From JACQWX01 sp041662295 (lineage in GTDB: Bacteria > Elusimicrobiota > Elusimicrobia > UBA1565 > UBA9628), in contig JBAZSR010000138.1 in assembly GCA_041662295.1 (NCBI GenBank), forward strand, positions 1 through 10,247: a stretch of DNA of 10,247 nt, written 5' to 3'. Position numbers and translations under genes: made by a program. This document shows, in pieces, positions 1-6,745 of the stretch. A model generated the notes under the pieces. That model did not search any database, was not told the origin of the DNA, and worked only from the letters and a program-made list of their open reading frames with translations. Every line of letters begins with the position of its first letter. Within the stretch, counting starts at the first letter, position 1.

Positions 1-46
1 CCGCAAGGCAACCTGCGGCAGGCCCCGCGGGGCTTCCCGGCGCGCC
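1..46. repeat. Cluster of short GC-rich palindromes at the window edge
   Basis: This short stretch contains an imperfect hairpin at about 1-18 (CCGCA-AGG pairing with CCTGCGG) and a 12-bp palindrome GCCCCGCGGGGC at 22-33. No reading frame is supported here. It may belong to a terminator or REP-like element serving a gene left of the window, but it is cut by the edge and I cannot assign it. Confidence 0.3.
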
Positions 47-75
47 TAAAAACACAAAACCCCCTCTCGGGGGTT
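47..75 (-). terminator. Rho-independent terminator of the hipBA operon
   Basis: On the minus strand a perfect 7-bp stem (58-64 with 69-75, AACCCCC / GGGGGTT) with a 4-nt loop is followed by a T-rich run TTTTGTGTTTTT. It lies about 75 nt after the last gene of the leftward hip operon and is well placed to end that transcript. The 76-149 stretch between terminator and gene has no other feature beyond a weak 5-bp hairpin (80-84/96-100). Confidence 0.85.
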
Positions 76-149
76 CCGGCCTGACATTTCTCGTCTCAGG
101 TTCGAAAGTCTAAAGCGTCTAACCTTGTGGCCAAAGATAGTATAGCATA

Positions 150-638
150 TCAGGCCGAAGGCCGGTCAGGTTCTGCGGCAGGTGGGGGGAATCCCGGAAT
201 CGTCAGGCGGTCGATCCCGTGCTTCTCGAATTCATCCTCGTATATCTGGCAGATCGTCATGTGCTTTTTGAAGCGTTCTTCCCCGTCCATGGCCTCGATG
301 GCCTTGCTTCCGAATGCGGACTCAAGGTCGCGGGCGGCCAAGCGGTCCGAGAGTGCGTCCCAGAACACCTCGTTGTCATATTCCTCCTTGAACTCCTGGA
401 GGATCGATTCCTCATACTCCCCCGTCAGCCAGCAGCTCTTGTCGTCCTCGTCGTATTCGACTCCCTTGACTCCTGCGGCTCTGGCAGCCTTGAAGACATG
501 CTGGGCAAGTTCGTCGTATTTCTTGATCCGATCGACGCGCGGGGCGTTGATCATCCACTCGCCGTGGCAGACGATGTCGAGAAAGTCCGCGAGCTGCTCC
601 TTGGTGAAGGTGAGTTGGACTTCGGTCTTTGAGGTCAT
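150..638 (-). CDS. Uncharacterised acidic 162-aa protein, third gene of the hip operon
   Basis: I do not assign a function. The start at 638 is chosen because the ATG overlaps the hipA stop as ATGA (635-638), the usual sign of translational coupling, and AAGGAA lies 6-10 nt upstream. The longer upstream extension of the frame is a shadow of hipA. The protein is soluble-looking and acidic, with no signal peptide or membrane segment and a Pro-rich tail (about residues 148-160). A central motif near residues 84-102 (EYDNEVFWDALSDRLAARDL) resembles uncharacterised small bacterial proteins I recall with an E-Y-D-x-x-x-F-W...R-L-A-x-R-D signature; this is recollection, not a search. Its place as third cistron behind hipB and hipA suggests a part in toxin control or simple cargo. 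It is not similar to the HipS/HipT arrangement of split HipBST systems. Confidence 0.8.
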   Translation of the reverse strand: MTSKTEVQLTFTKEQLADFLDIVCHGEWMINAPRVDRIKKYDELAQHVFKAARAAGVKGVEYDEDDKSCWLTGEYEESILQEFKEEYDNEVFWDALSDRLAARDLESAFGSKAIEAMDGEERFKKHMTICQIYEDEFEKHGIDRLTIPGFPPPAAEPDRPSA

Positions 639-1917
639 GTTCTTTCCTTGTCGGGTCCTGCTTTGGACTTGATGGTTCCCAGCAGTCCGCGACCTGCCGC
701 CTCGATGCCCTTCAGAATCCGGCCGAGAGTCTGCTCCGCTCCGTGGCTCGCGATGAAGTCCTTCGAAAGCGCCTGCGCCTTGAGGGGCACCAGCTCGCCA
801 AGCTCTTCGCACGCAGCGAAAACGGCTTTGGCGCCGACGCCTGCCTCTTCAGCCACGCGTTCCCAATGCGTTCTAGAGACCCAGTCCGCGCGGCGCTGCT
901 TGCCGATGCGCATTGCGAAGTTCGCAGAGAGCGCCGGATAAGCCCTTGTAGAGAGCAGGTCATAGAACGGCGCAAGCCTGTAGTCGGCCCGGCTTATCAT
1001 CATCGAAAGGTTCTTGGCGTGGGCGTCGCAGTTGCCGATGATGTAATTGAAGGCGGTCCACTGCAGCAAGCTCCGCTTGTCCGAGGCCGGTTGCGTGCTG
1101 TGTTCGTCGAGAAGGGCGAAGCACTTCGCCAGTCCGGGCCCGCCGTCGGACTCGTACTTCTTGCTGCAGCTGTAGCCAAGCGCCTGGCAGAAATCCTCCT
1201 GGTGCATGCGAACGAGGTCTCNNNNNNNNNNTTGTCGTCACGGCGCCGGTCGTAGCGCTCGACCATGTAGACGGGATGCTTTCCCTTGAGGAACACGGCT
1301 TGGGGAACCGGCAAGCCGCATTCCGCCGCCAGTCTCATGCAGAAGGCTTCATTCTCGACGATGCTCTCAAGGCCTGGTATCTCGGGCTTGAGGATGTGCG
1401 AGCTCGGGGAGGCCCCATGGGGGAGATAGAATCGTCCATCTCGAAAGAGAACGGGGAGCTTTTGCTGCGCTCCTGCCAAGGAGAGCCGCAGGTCTTCGTG
1501 CGCGACGAGCAGAGGGCTTTGCGCCATCTGCTCGATCATCTTGTCGAGCTCATCTTGTGGAAGAGGCTCATAACTGCCCTGGCCGCTGGCGGCTTGGCCT
1601 TCGGGCAGCAGAGAGAGGGCTCCGGCGCATTCGCCGCCGAGCGCCTCCAGGAGTTTGAAGTCGTTGCTCTCGGAGATGCCCAGTTTCCTCGCGATGAGGG
1701 TCCTTGTTGCTCCCTCGGGCAGCAGGTTGATGAAGAAGACCCGGCAGGTCTCATCATCGAAGGGCTCCGACCGTAGCGGAAGGCGGATGGAGAGCGGCAC
1801 TGCGGCAGGGTTCGACAGCCACTCAGGGGTATACTGAAAGGCGAAGCCGCCCTTGTCTTCCTGGCTGAGGCGCCCGGCGAGAGAGGTCCCCCAGAAAACG
1901 CTAAGCGTCTCGCTCAT
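635..1917 (-). CDS. hipA: HipA-family serine/threonine kinase toxin (contains an assembly gap)
   Basis: HipA toxins are kinases, typified by E. coli HipA, which phosphorylates GltX and arrests growth. The N-terminal couple_hipA region is clear (PLSIRLPL, then NLLPEGATR), followed by the loop RLSLAGAQQK that corresponds to the E. coli autophosphorylation region, and VERYDRR. After the gap the protein resumes with HQEDFCQALG, KYESDGGPG, the catalytic GNCDAHAKN (Asp codon near 1027-1025) and the metal-binding PFYDLLS (Asp codon near 961-959). Estimated length is about 425 aa, close to E. coli HipA (440 aa). The start at 1917 has AAGGAG 7 nt upstream and overlaps the end of hipB by 17 nt. The 10-N run at 1222-1231 throws the two halves out of frame; because all motifs on both sides are intact, I read this as an assembly artefact and not a pseudogene. 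Confidence 0.93.
1222..1231. other. Assembly gap (10 N) inside hipA
   Basis: Ten unknown bases. With exactly ten bases the N- and C-terminal halves of HipA are in different frames. Restoring the frame needs a true length of 2, 5, 8... bases. By spacing to E. coli HipA between DRR and QED, about 5 bases is the best guess. Confidence 0.95.
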
Positions 1918-2173
1918 CGCTCAACTCCTTGCGCTTGACGATGGTAGTCAGCCCGAGGCAGGCGAGCACATGCAGGACCTTGCCCAGGCGAAGGGTCGGC
2001 TTTCCATTCTCCAAGTCAGACATGAAACGCGCGCCCACCTTGCAGAGGGCCGCGGCTTCTTGCTGAGTCAGGTTTGAATCTTTCCGGACTTGGCGCACGA
2101 TCTCGCCGATCCGGACTGGGTCCTTCACCACCGACTTCCCAGAGAAGGTCGCTCGTGGCTTTGATTCTGGCAT
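1901..2173 (-). CDS. hipB: HipB-like antitoxin, XRE-family HTH repressor
   Basis: This 90-aa protein is the DNA-binding antitoxin partner of HipA: such proteins bind operators at their own promoter and sequester the kinase. An HTH_3 domain spans about residues 22-75 (IGEIVRQVRKDSNLTQQEAA ... FMSDLENGKPTLRLGKVLHV), with the characteristic L-T-Q-x-E-A-A turn and S-D-L-E-N-G-K recognition segment. Before it is a ~20-residue basic/polar N-terminal extension. The stop overlaps hipA by 17 nt, so the pair is co-translated. The ATG at 2173 is the only sensible start. The predicted transcription start is only ~12 nt upstream, with a weak GCGGGAA before the ATG, so translation starts with a very short leader. 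Confidence 0.92.
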   Translation of the reverse strand: MPESKPRATFSGKSVVKDPVRIGEIVRQVRKDSNLTQQEAAALCKVGARFMSDLENGKPTLRLGKVLHVLACLGLTTIVKRKELSDERDA

Positions 2174-2180
2174 ATGTTCC

Positions 2181-2245
2181 CGCTCGGTAATATTATAGCC
2201 CGATGCGCCAGAAAGTCAATAGCCTGTTACCGTTCGGGAATATTG
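2181..2245 (-). promoter_or_regulatory. hipBA promoter with two direct-repeat operators
   Basis: On the minus strand TTGACT (2214-2219) and a perfect TATAAT (2192-2197) are separated by 16 bp. Two direct copies of CGyTCGGkAATATTr lie at 2181-2195 and 2231-2245 (12 of 15 bases identical, exactly 50 bp apart). One covers the -10 box and the other lies just upstream of the -35, so a HipB dimer at each could bracket and silence the promoter. The promoter is seen directly; the operator role is inferred from position and from E. coli HipB, which binds repeated operators at its promoter. Confidence 0.8.
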
Positions 2246-2453
2246 GCGACGGTCTGTCAGTCTTTGCGTGACCGGGCCCAATTCATCTTGGGCCTTGGAA
2301 CCTCCTTGCGGTAGTAGGCCTCCTAGGTGCCCAGCACGAATTGAAGTAATCCGGATTGAGATCGCGTGGTGGATCGAGGTGCCTTGATCCATGCATTCTA
2401 TTTCAGAGGGAAGCAGGTGCCGATAGTCATTTGTGCGCGTCAGGCCGCTTGGC
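2246..2453. other. Short intergenic remnant between hip promoter and IS
   Basis: I find no recognisable gene. Frames through it encode nothing family-like on either strand. It does not continue the gene that is cut at the right end of the IS, although a simple insertion would predict that. Confidence 0.5.
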
Positions 2454-2548
2454 TGCGTATTTCGGACCAAATCCAGCCACTGTCTCGGAGCAAACCCAGC
2501 CACCGTCTCGGACCAAACCCGGCCAGCGCCTCGGAGCAAATCCAGCCA
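2454..2548 (+). repeat. IS21 left end with four tandem 17-bp motifs
   Basis: Four copies of CGGAsCAAAyCCrGCCA start at 2463, 2486, 2509 and 2532, an exact 23-bp period (about two helical turns), so all copies face the same side of the DNA. Multiple terminal repeats that bind the transposase are known for IS21-family ends. Confidence 0.85.
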
Positions 2549-2652
2549 CCTGAAGGTGGGCCGAAAGGCTGAGGGTTTGAGGGCCATCGGGCTCTCGTAG
2601 CGACGTTGGGCAACAAGCTGTCATAGGTCATCCTTTTCTTATAGGAAGTCCT

Positions 2653-4203
2653 TTGGCCAACGAGAGGTTGCCCATGCATCGTACCCGTGAACTGCTGCGC
2701 CTGAAGTACGCCTGCGGCCTGAGCAATCGGGAGGTTGCCCGCGCATGCGGGGTCAACCGGGAGACCGTCGCGGTCTACCTCCAGCGCGCCCATACAGCGG
2801 GCCTTGGGTGGCCGTTGCCCGAGGGCCTGACCGATGCCGAGCTCGATGAGCGGCTGTTCCCCGTGCCCGCGGGCCCGTTGGGGCCGGAACGGCCCATGCC
2901 GGACTGCCAATACATCTACGACGAGCTGCGAGCCCACAAGAAGCTCAACCTGACCATCATGCAGCTCTGGATCGAGTACAAGGAGCTCCACCCGGACGGC
3001 TACCAGTACACGCAGTTCTGCCGGTACTACCATGCTTGGCGCAGCAAGCTCGACCGCGTGATGCGCTAGGAGCACCGCGCCGGCGAGAAGATGTTCGTGG
3101 ACTTCACCGCTGGGCTGGACTTGGTCGACGCCCAGACCGGGGAGGTGACGACGACCCAGCTCTTCATTGGGGTCTGGGGGCATTCGAACTTCACCTACGC
3201 CGAGGCGGTGCCGAATCAGGCCGTCCCTGCCTGGACCAACTGCCACGTCCATGCCTTCGCCTACAGTGGCGTCGCCCCGCACGTCCTGGTGCCCGACAAC
3301 CTCAAAAGCGGGGTGACCAGGCCGTGCCTCTACGAGCCCGAGGTCAACCGATCCTACGGCGAGCTGGCTGCCTACTACGGCGCGGCCATCTTGCCGGCCC
3401 GGCCGTACCATGCCCGGGACAAGGCCAAGGCGGAAGCCGGGGTGCTTCTGGCCCAGCGGTGGATCCTGGCGGTGCTGCGCCACCGGACTTTCTTTTCCCT
3501 GGGCGAGATGAACGTGGCGATCCGGGAGCTGTTGGAGAAGCTCAACAAGCGGGCCATGCGCAAGATCAAGAGGTCGCGCAAGGAGATCTTCGAGTCCGCC
3601 GACCGTCCGGCGGCCCTGCCGTTGCCCGAGCGGCCCTACGAGTACGCCGCGTGGAGCAAGCACCTGGTCCACATCGACTACTGCATCGAGGTGGACTACC
3701 ACATCTACAGCGTGCCCTTCCGGCTGATGCACGAGACGCTCGACGTGCGGCTGACGGCCACGACGCTGGAGGCGTTCTACGAGGGCCGGCGCGTGGCGGC
3801 CCACGCCCGGTCCTACGTCAAGGGCGGCCAGACGATCCTGGAGGAGCACCGGCCGCCCGAGCACCAGAAGCACGGGGAATGGCCGCCGTCGAGGATGATC
3901 GCCTGGGCGGCCAAGGCCGGACCGTCTGCGGCCGTGCTGGTCGAGCGCATCCTGGCCTCGCGCCGCCGGCCGGAGGAGGGCTACCGCGCGTGCCTTGGCA
4001 TCATGCGCCTGGGCAGGGACTACGGCCCCGAGCGCCTGGAGGCCGCGGCGGCCCGGGCGCTCAAGTTCAACGCCCTGTCGTTTCGGTCCGTCAAATCGAT
4101 CTTGGTCGCCGGCCTTGACCGCGCCGCCGATGCGGGCGACGAGGGCCGGCAGCCGGGCCTGCCCCTGCATGAGAACATCAGGGGCGGGGCATACTACCAC
4201 TGA
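2653..4203 (+). pseudogene. istA: istA, IS21-family DDE transposase interrupted by an amber codon
   Basis: IstA is the DDE-type integrase of IS21 elements and cuts and joins the IS ends. One frame runs 2653-4203 (516 codons, normal length for the family) but codon 139 is TAG (3067-3069). In the family the run is typically V-M-R-Q-E-H-R-A-G-E-K-x-F-V-D, so this is a single CAG-to-TAG change. Upstream is an N-terminal HTH (residues ~20-44, CGLSNREVARACGVNRETVA). Downstream are the likely catalytic residues: D150 (MFVDFTAG), D215 (VPDNLKSGV) and E261 (DKAKAEAGV). The start is the TTG at 2653, with AGGAAG upstream and an ERLPM sequence resembling known family N-termini; ATG at 2674 with GAGAGG upstream is the alternative. 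An ATG at 3091 could restart translation and give a catalytic-domain protein lacking the HTH. Confidence 0.88.
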
Positions 4204-4214
4204 GGGGTGAACAC

Positions 4215-4952
4215 ATGCTGCTCGAACAAACCGTAGAAACGCTCAACGCCATGAAGCTCCACGGAATGGCCCGGAGCCTGCCGGAACGCCTGGGCAATCC
4301 CAAGCAGGCGGAGCTCTCGCACGCCGAATTCGTGGGGCTTCTGACGGCCGACGAGAAGGCCTACCGGGACAACCGGCGGCTGCAAATCCTGCTGCGCAAC
4401 GCCAGGCTGCGCCAGCCCGCGGCCCTGGAGGACGTCGATACCAGGCATCCGCGTGGCTTGAACCGCCAGGTCCTGGCCGAGTTGTCCGACATCCGCTGGA
4501 TCAACGCGCACCGCAACATCCTGTTCAGTGGGCCCACGGGGATCGGCAAGAGCTGGCTTGCCTGTGCCCTGGGCAACTTTGCTGCCCGGGCGGGCTACAC
4601 GGTGCTCTACGTGCGGGCCCCCAGGCTCTTCGAGACCCTCATGCAGGCCAAGGGAGACGGGACGCACCTTAAGGTCCTGGCAAGGATTGCCAAGGTCCAG
4701 GTCCTCATCGTCGACGACTTCCTCATCAGCCCCCTGTCGGAGGCCGAACGGCGGGACTTCCTCGAGATCGTCGAGGACCGCTATGGGGCAGGCTCGACGG
4801 TGGTGACCAGCCAGTTGCCGGCCAAGGACTGGCACAAGGCCATCGCGGACCCGACCATCGCCGACGCCATCTGCGACCGGCTCCAGCACAACGCCTACAA
4901 GATTGAGCTGCGAGGCGAATCCATCCGGAAGGTGAAAGGAGAGAAGTCCTGA
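4215..4952 (+). CDS. istB: IstB, IS21-family AAA+ ATPase transposition helper
   Basis: IstB is the ATPase that assists IstA in target capture and transposition, and is related to DnaC. The 245-aa protein has the usual N-terminal helical region (1-95). The Walker A is GPTGIGKSW at residues 106-114 and the Walker B VLIVDDF at about 163-169. TSQLPAKDW follows in the sensor-I region, and the typical C-terminal IADAICDRLQHNAYKIEL is present near 215-232. Length and motifs are complete, so it looks functional, unlike the interrupted istA. It starts 11 nt after the istA stop, with GGGGTG a few bases upstream of the ATG, so the two form one transcript. Confidence 0.95.
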   Translation: MLLEQTVETLNAMKLHGMARSLPERLGNPKQAELSHAEFVGLLTADEKAYRDNRRLQILLRNARLRQPAALEDVDTRHPRGLNRQVLAELSDIRWINAHRNILFSGPTGIGKSWLACALGNFAARAGYTVLYVRAPRLFETLMQAKGDGTHLKVLARIAKVQVLIVDDFLISPLSEAERRDFLEIVEDRYGAGSTVVTSQLPAKDWHKAIADPTIADAICDRLQHNAYKIELRGESIRKVKGEKS

Positions 4953-4957
4953 TGAAG

Positions 4958-5066
4958 CCTTGTGGACATGCCGGGCCCGTGGACGGCGTGGACCTGCTTC
5001 GCAGGCCCACCCCGACCACCGTCCCTTGGACAGCGCCCTTCGGGCGCAGCCCACATGCCCACAAGG
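4958..5066 (+). repeat. Nested inverted repeats after istB, possible folded RNA/DNA
   Basis: An outer arm CCTTGTGGaCATG (4958-4970) pairs with CATGcCCACAAGG (5054-5066), 12 of 13. Inside are two perfect hairpins with the same TTC loop: CCTGC-TTC-GCAGG (4993-5005) and GCGCCC-TTC-GGGCGC (5033-5047). A GACGGCGTGG / CCACCGTC pairing flanks the first. Together they make a branched structure within the right noncoding end of the IS. No T-run follows, so it is not an ordinary terminator. Function unknown. Confidence 0.6.
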
Positions 5067-5108
5067 CCGATGATGGAGTTTGTCAGAAAGAGGGAGGAAA
5101 AGCTAAAG

Positions 5109-5429
5109 TTACGAACGACCCAGCGTCGCTACGCTCCGACACTGGCTGGGTTTGCCCGGAATCGTGGCCGGGTTTGCTCCGGAACGGGTGGCGGTTTTGG
5201 CCGGAATACGCACCCAGGCCAACTCGGTCTCAAAGATCTGCTTGAAGTAGCGCTTGAGAGGGGCAGTCTCTTCCTTGCCCTCTGGATCTTCGCCAACAAG
5301 GTAGATCGAGATCCGCTTCTCCAGCCCCTTCGCGTGTTTCGGCGCCGCATCATCGAGGCCCGCCGCCCAGTCAAGGTATGGCTTTCGGGGGCGGACGATG
5401 AGTGCTGCCCGATTGACCCACTCCGCCAT
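5109..5429 (-). pseudogene. Small conserved gene truncated by the IS right end
   Basis: The first 72 codons (5429 down to 5213) encode MAEWVNRAALIVRPRKPYLD and continue to PLKRYFKQIFETELAW. The frame then enters IS sequence at codon 73 and runs a meaningless tail to a TAA at 5109-5111. The native part resembles small uncharacterised proteins of ~100-120 aa that I recall (R-x-A-L-I-V-x-P-x-x-P-[FY]-L-[ED]-W ... Y-L-V/I-P-E ... I-F-E-x-E-L), whose C-terminal third is missing here; function unknown. Its ATG lies 1 nt after the stop of the upstream nuclease gene (5431-5433), making it the fourth cistron of the abiE operon. The missing part is not found across the IS. Confidence 0.75.
5143..5212 (-). 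repeat. IS21 right end with three inverted copies of the 17-bp motif
   Basis: On the minus strand the end reads TGCGTATTCCGG and then motif copies ending at 5203 (slightly degenerate), 5181 and 5159, spaced 22 bp. They are inverted relative to the left-end array. Confidence 0.82.
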
Positions 5430-5430
5430 C

Positions 5431-6732
5431 TCAGTCAGCCCAAAAAGCTTCGAGGCGGTCGCTGCCAAGCTCTCCGCTGTCCAGCAATAGGGCTTGAAAG
5501 TCCCCAAGATCGAATTCCCTGGGCCGCTCTACCTTCCTGGCGACGAGGCGCAGAATATTCTCCGCGGATAGCAGAACCACCGACTTCGTCCCAGTTTCCC
5601 GCCTGATCCGGTCTGTGTTTGCCTTCCCGTCTCCGCGGAAGCTGGCGGACACGAAGCAGAAGTAGAAGTTCGCGTAACCCTGCTTCCGCAGGTCCCGCTC
5701 ATGTGTCTTGATGTATTCGATGACGTTCCGGTCATCGACGCCGATGCCGTACCCGTCCTTGTAGCCCTTGGCGTCGAAAAGGATGGCGTAGTTGTGCTCG
5801 CGGCAGTAGGCGATCCCATCTGGATTGCGGCCGGTTCCTTGGCCCAGTTTCGTTACTTCAAAACCCAGAATTTGGAAGGCCAGTGCGACCCGGTCCTCGA
5901 AGTCGGTCGGCGCACCTTCGCCACGACCGAGTGAGAGGAGGTCGGCAAGGCGCGGTGGGATGAAGTCTGAGTAGTCGTTTGGGGCGGCGGCCGGGGACAC
6001 CGCCTTGGACGCTTTGGCGCGCTTCGGGGGCTCCACAGCAGACTCGGACGTCGGGCGAGTGACCCATAAGACATGCTCGACGAACCAATATTTGTTGTCG
6101 CCTGCCTTCATCGCAGAGGCGTACTCCGCGGCCAGATCGTCATGTGCGATCCAGAACGATTTGTAGAGAGCTGCCGGGTCATCATTGGCTTCGAGCAGTC
6201 CTGAATCGAGAAGTGTCCGTTTTGAGCTGTGGTAGTAGACTGGGATGCTCTCGGGACGTTGAATCTGCCAGAAGTAGCTCAACACGAATGGCATCGACGC
6301 TGGGCGGAGCCTCTTCTCTGGAGGCACGAGCCGCGGTAGTTCACGCATCACCCGGTTGATCTTGTCGGCAGCCTTATCCTTCGACTCAGGGACGGTGAGA
6401 GCCTCACGCAGGAGACTGGCCATCGGTTCCGAGCCAAGCGACCAGTTGGAAAGCTGATTCAGGGTCATTTGGCCGCTGAAGCCTGTAAAGCCCCAGTAGT
6501 TGTGCTTGATGCTCAGGGTGTTGTTCTCCTGCTTGAAAGCCTGGAGATCAAGTTCTCGCCTCAAGAACTTGTCAAGAAAGCTGCGAAGTTCCGGCAGTGC
6601 CTCAGCCCGGGCCCTATCGAGGTCTCCATAGGACGGAAACACGACGCCCTGGTTTGTCAGGCTCTTGCCGGAATCGGTGAACTTCTTCAGCAGGTCTTGG
6701 GCAGTGCGGCGATGGGCGTCAGAAAGTGCCAT
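5431..6732 (-). CDS. FokI-like PD-(D/E)XK endonuclease with an unassigned N-terminal region
   Basis: The C-terminal part (about 275-395) resembles the FokI cleavage domain. It has an acidic FEDRVALAF helix (E279), then GRNPDG (D305), ILFDAKGYKDGY (D320, K322), and a distal FCFVSASFRGD...VVLLSAENILRLV matching the F-L-F-V-S-G-x-F-K-G...L-S-V-E-E-L-L part of FokI. D305, D320 and K322 correspond to FokI D450, D467 and K469. This predicts a metal-dependent nuclease. Residues 1-230 (for example HNYWGFTGFSGQ, MPFVLSYFWQIQ, WFVEHVLWV) do not match a family I can name and presumably sense DNA or a partner. An Ala/Pro/Lys-rich linker (~232-252) joins the halves. No methyltransferase is in view. SD AGAGGAA precedes the ATG, which is 13 nt after the toxin gene; the stop is 1 nt from the next gene. 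Confidence 0.85.
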   Translation of the reverse strand: MALSDAHRRTAQDLLKKFTDSGKSLTNQGVVFPSYGDLDRARAEALPELRSFLDKFLRRELDLQAFKQENNTLSIKHNYWGFTGFSGQMTLNQLSNWSLGSEPMASLLREALTVPESKDKAADKINRVMRELPRLVPPEKRLRPASMPFVLSYFWQIQRPESIPVYYHSSKRTLLDSGLLEANDDPAALYKSFWIAHDDLAAEYASAMKAGDNKYWFVEHVLWVTRPTSESAVEPPKRAKASKAVSPAAAPNDYSDFIPPRLADLLSLGRGEGAPTDFEDRVALAFQILGFEVTKLGQGTGRNPDGIAYCREHNYAILFDAKGYKDGYGIGVDDRNVIEYIKTHERDLRKQGYANFYFCFVSASFRGDGKANTDRIRRETGTKSVVLLSAENILRLVARKVERPREFDLGDFQALLLDSGELGSDRLEAFWAD

Positions 6733-6745
6733 TCGAGTTCCTCTG

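Larger units (their letters stand above)
2454..5212 (+). mobile_element. IS21-family insertion sequence (about 2.76 kb)
   Basis: The element has the IS21 gene pair istA-istB. Its ends begin TGCGTATT (2454-2461) and end AATACGCA (5205-5212), opening TG and closing CA as in this family. Behind the ends are multiple inverted copies of a 17-bp motif, four at left and three at right. A further inverted pair CGTAGCGACGyTGGG lies inside (2596-2610 and 5119-5133, 14 of 15). I see no 4-8 bp target duplication: flanks are ...CTTGGC at left and CCCAGG... at right. The flanks keep weak inverted similarity for about 7 bp beyond the proposed ends, so the exact boundary could shift slightly. istA carries a nonsense codon, so the copy may be inactive or need help in trans. 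Confidence 0.88.

Noticed and set aside
93..115. T-arm-like GGTTCGAA sequence suggesting a tRNA
   Set aside because: The flanking bases do not form the T-stem, and no anticodon or acceptor arm is present on either strand.
219..1776. Several plus-strand frames (219-632, 629-1255, 1276-1776)
   Set aside because: They are antisense to the hip operon genes, whose products match known families or have good SD/overlap evidence.
2463..2548. CRISPR-like regular repeats
   Set aside because: The repeats are 17 bp with 6-bp gaps and sit at an IS21 terminus with inverted partners at the other end; spacers are far too short for CRISPR.
2216..2587. 123-codon minus-strand frame spanning the hip promoter and IS left end
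   Set aside because: It crosses the IS boundary and the hip promoter, and has no family resemblance.
3067..3069. TAG as a pyrrolysine or other recoded codon
   Set aside because: hipB and abiEii in the same window appear to end at TAG, the family residue here is Gln, and no recoding element is visible. A point mutation is simpler.
2440..4200. Long 586-codon open frame on the minus strand over istA
   Set aside because: Antisense shadow of a GC-rich istA: low-complexity composition rich in R/P/G/V/L, no recognisable family, and it runs through the IS end repeats.
4194..5054. 286-codon minus-strand frame over istB
   Set aside because: Antisense shadow of istB with no domain; the istB frame has complete Walker motifs.
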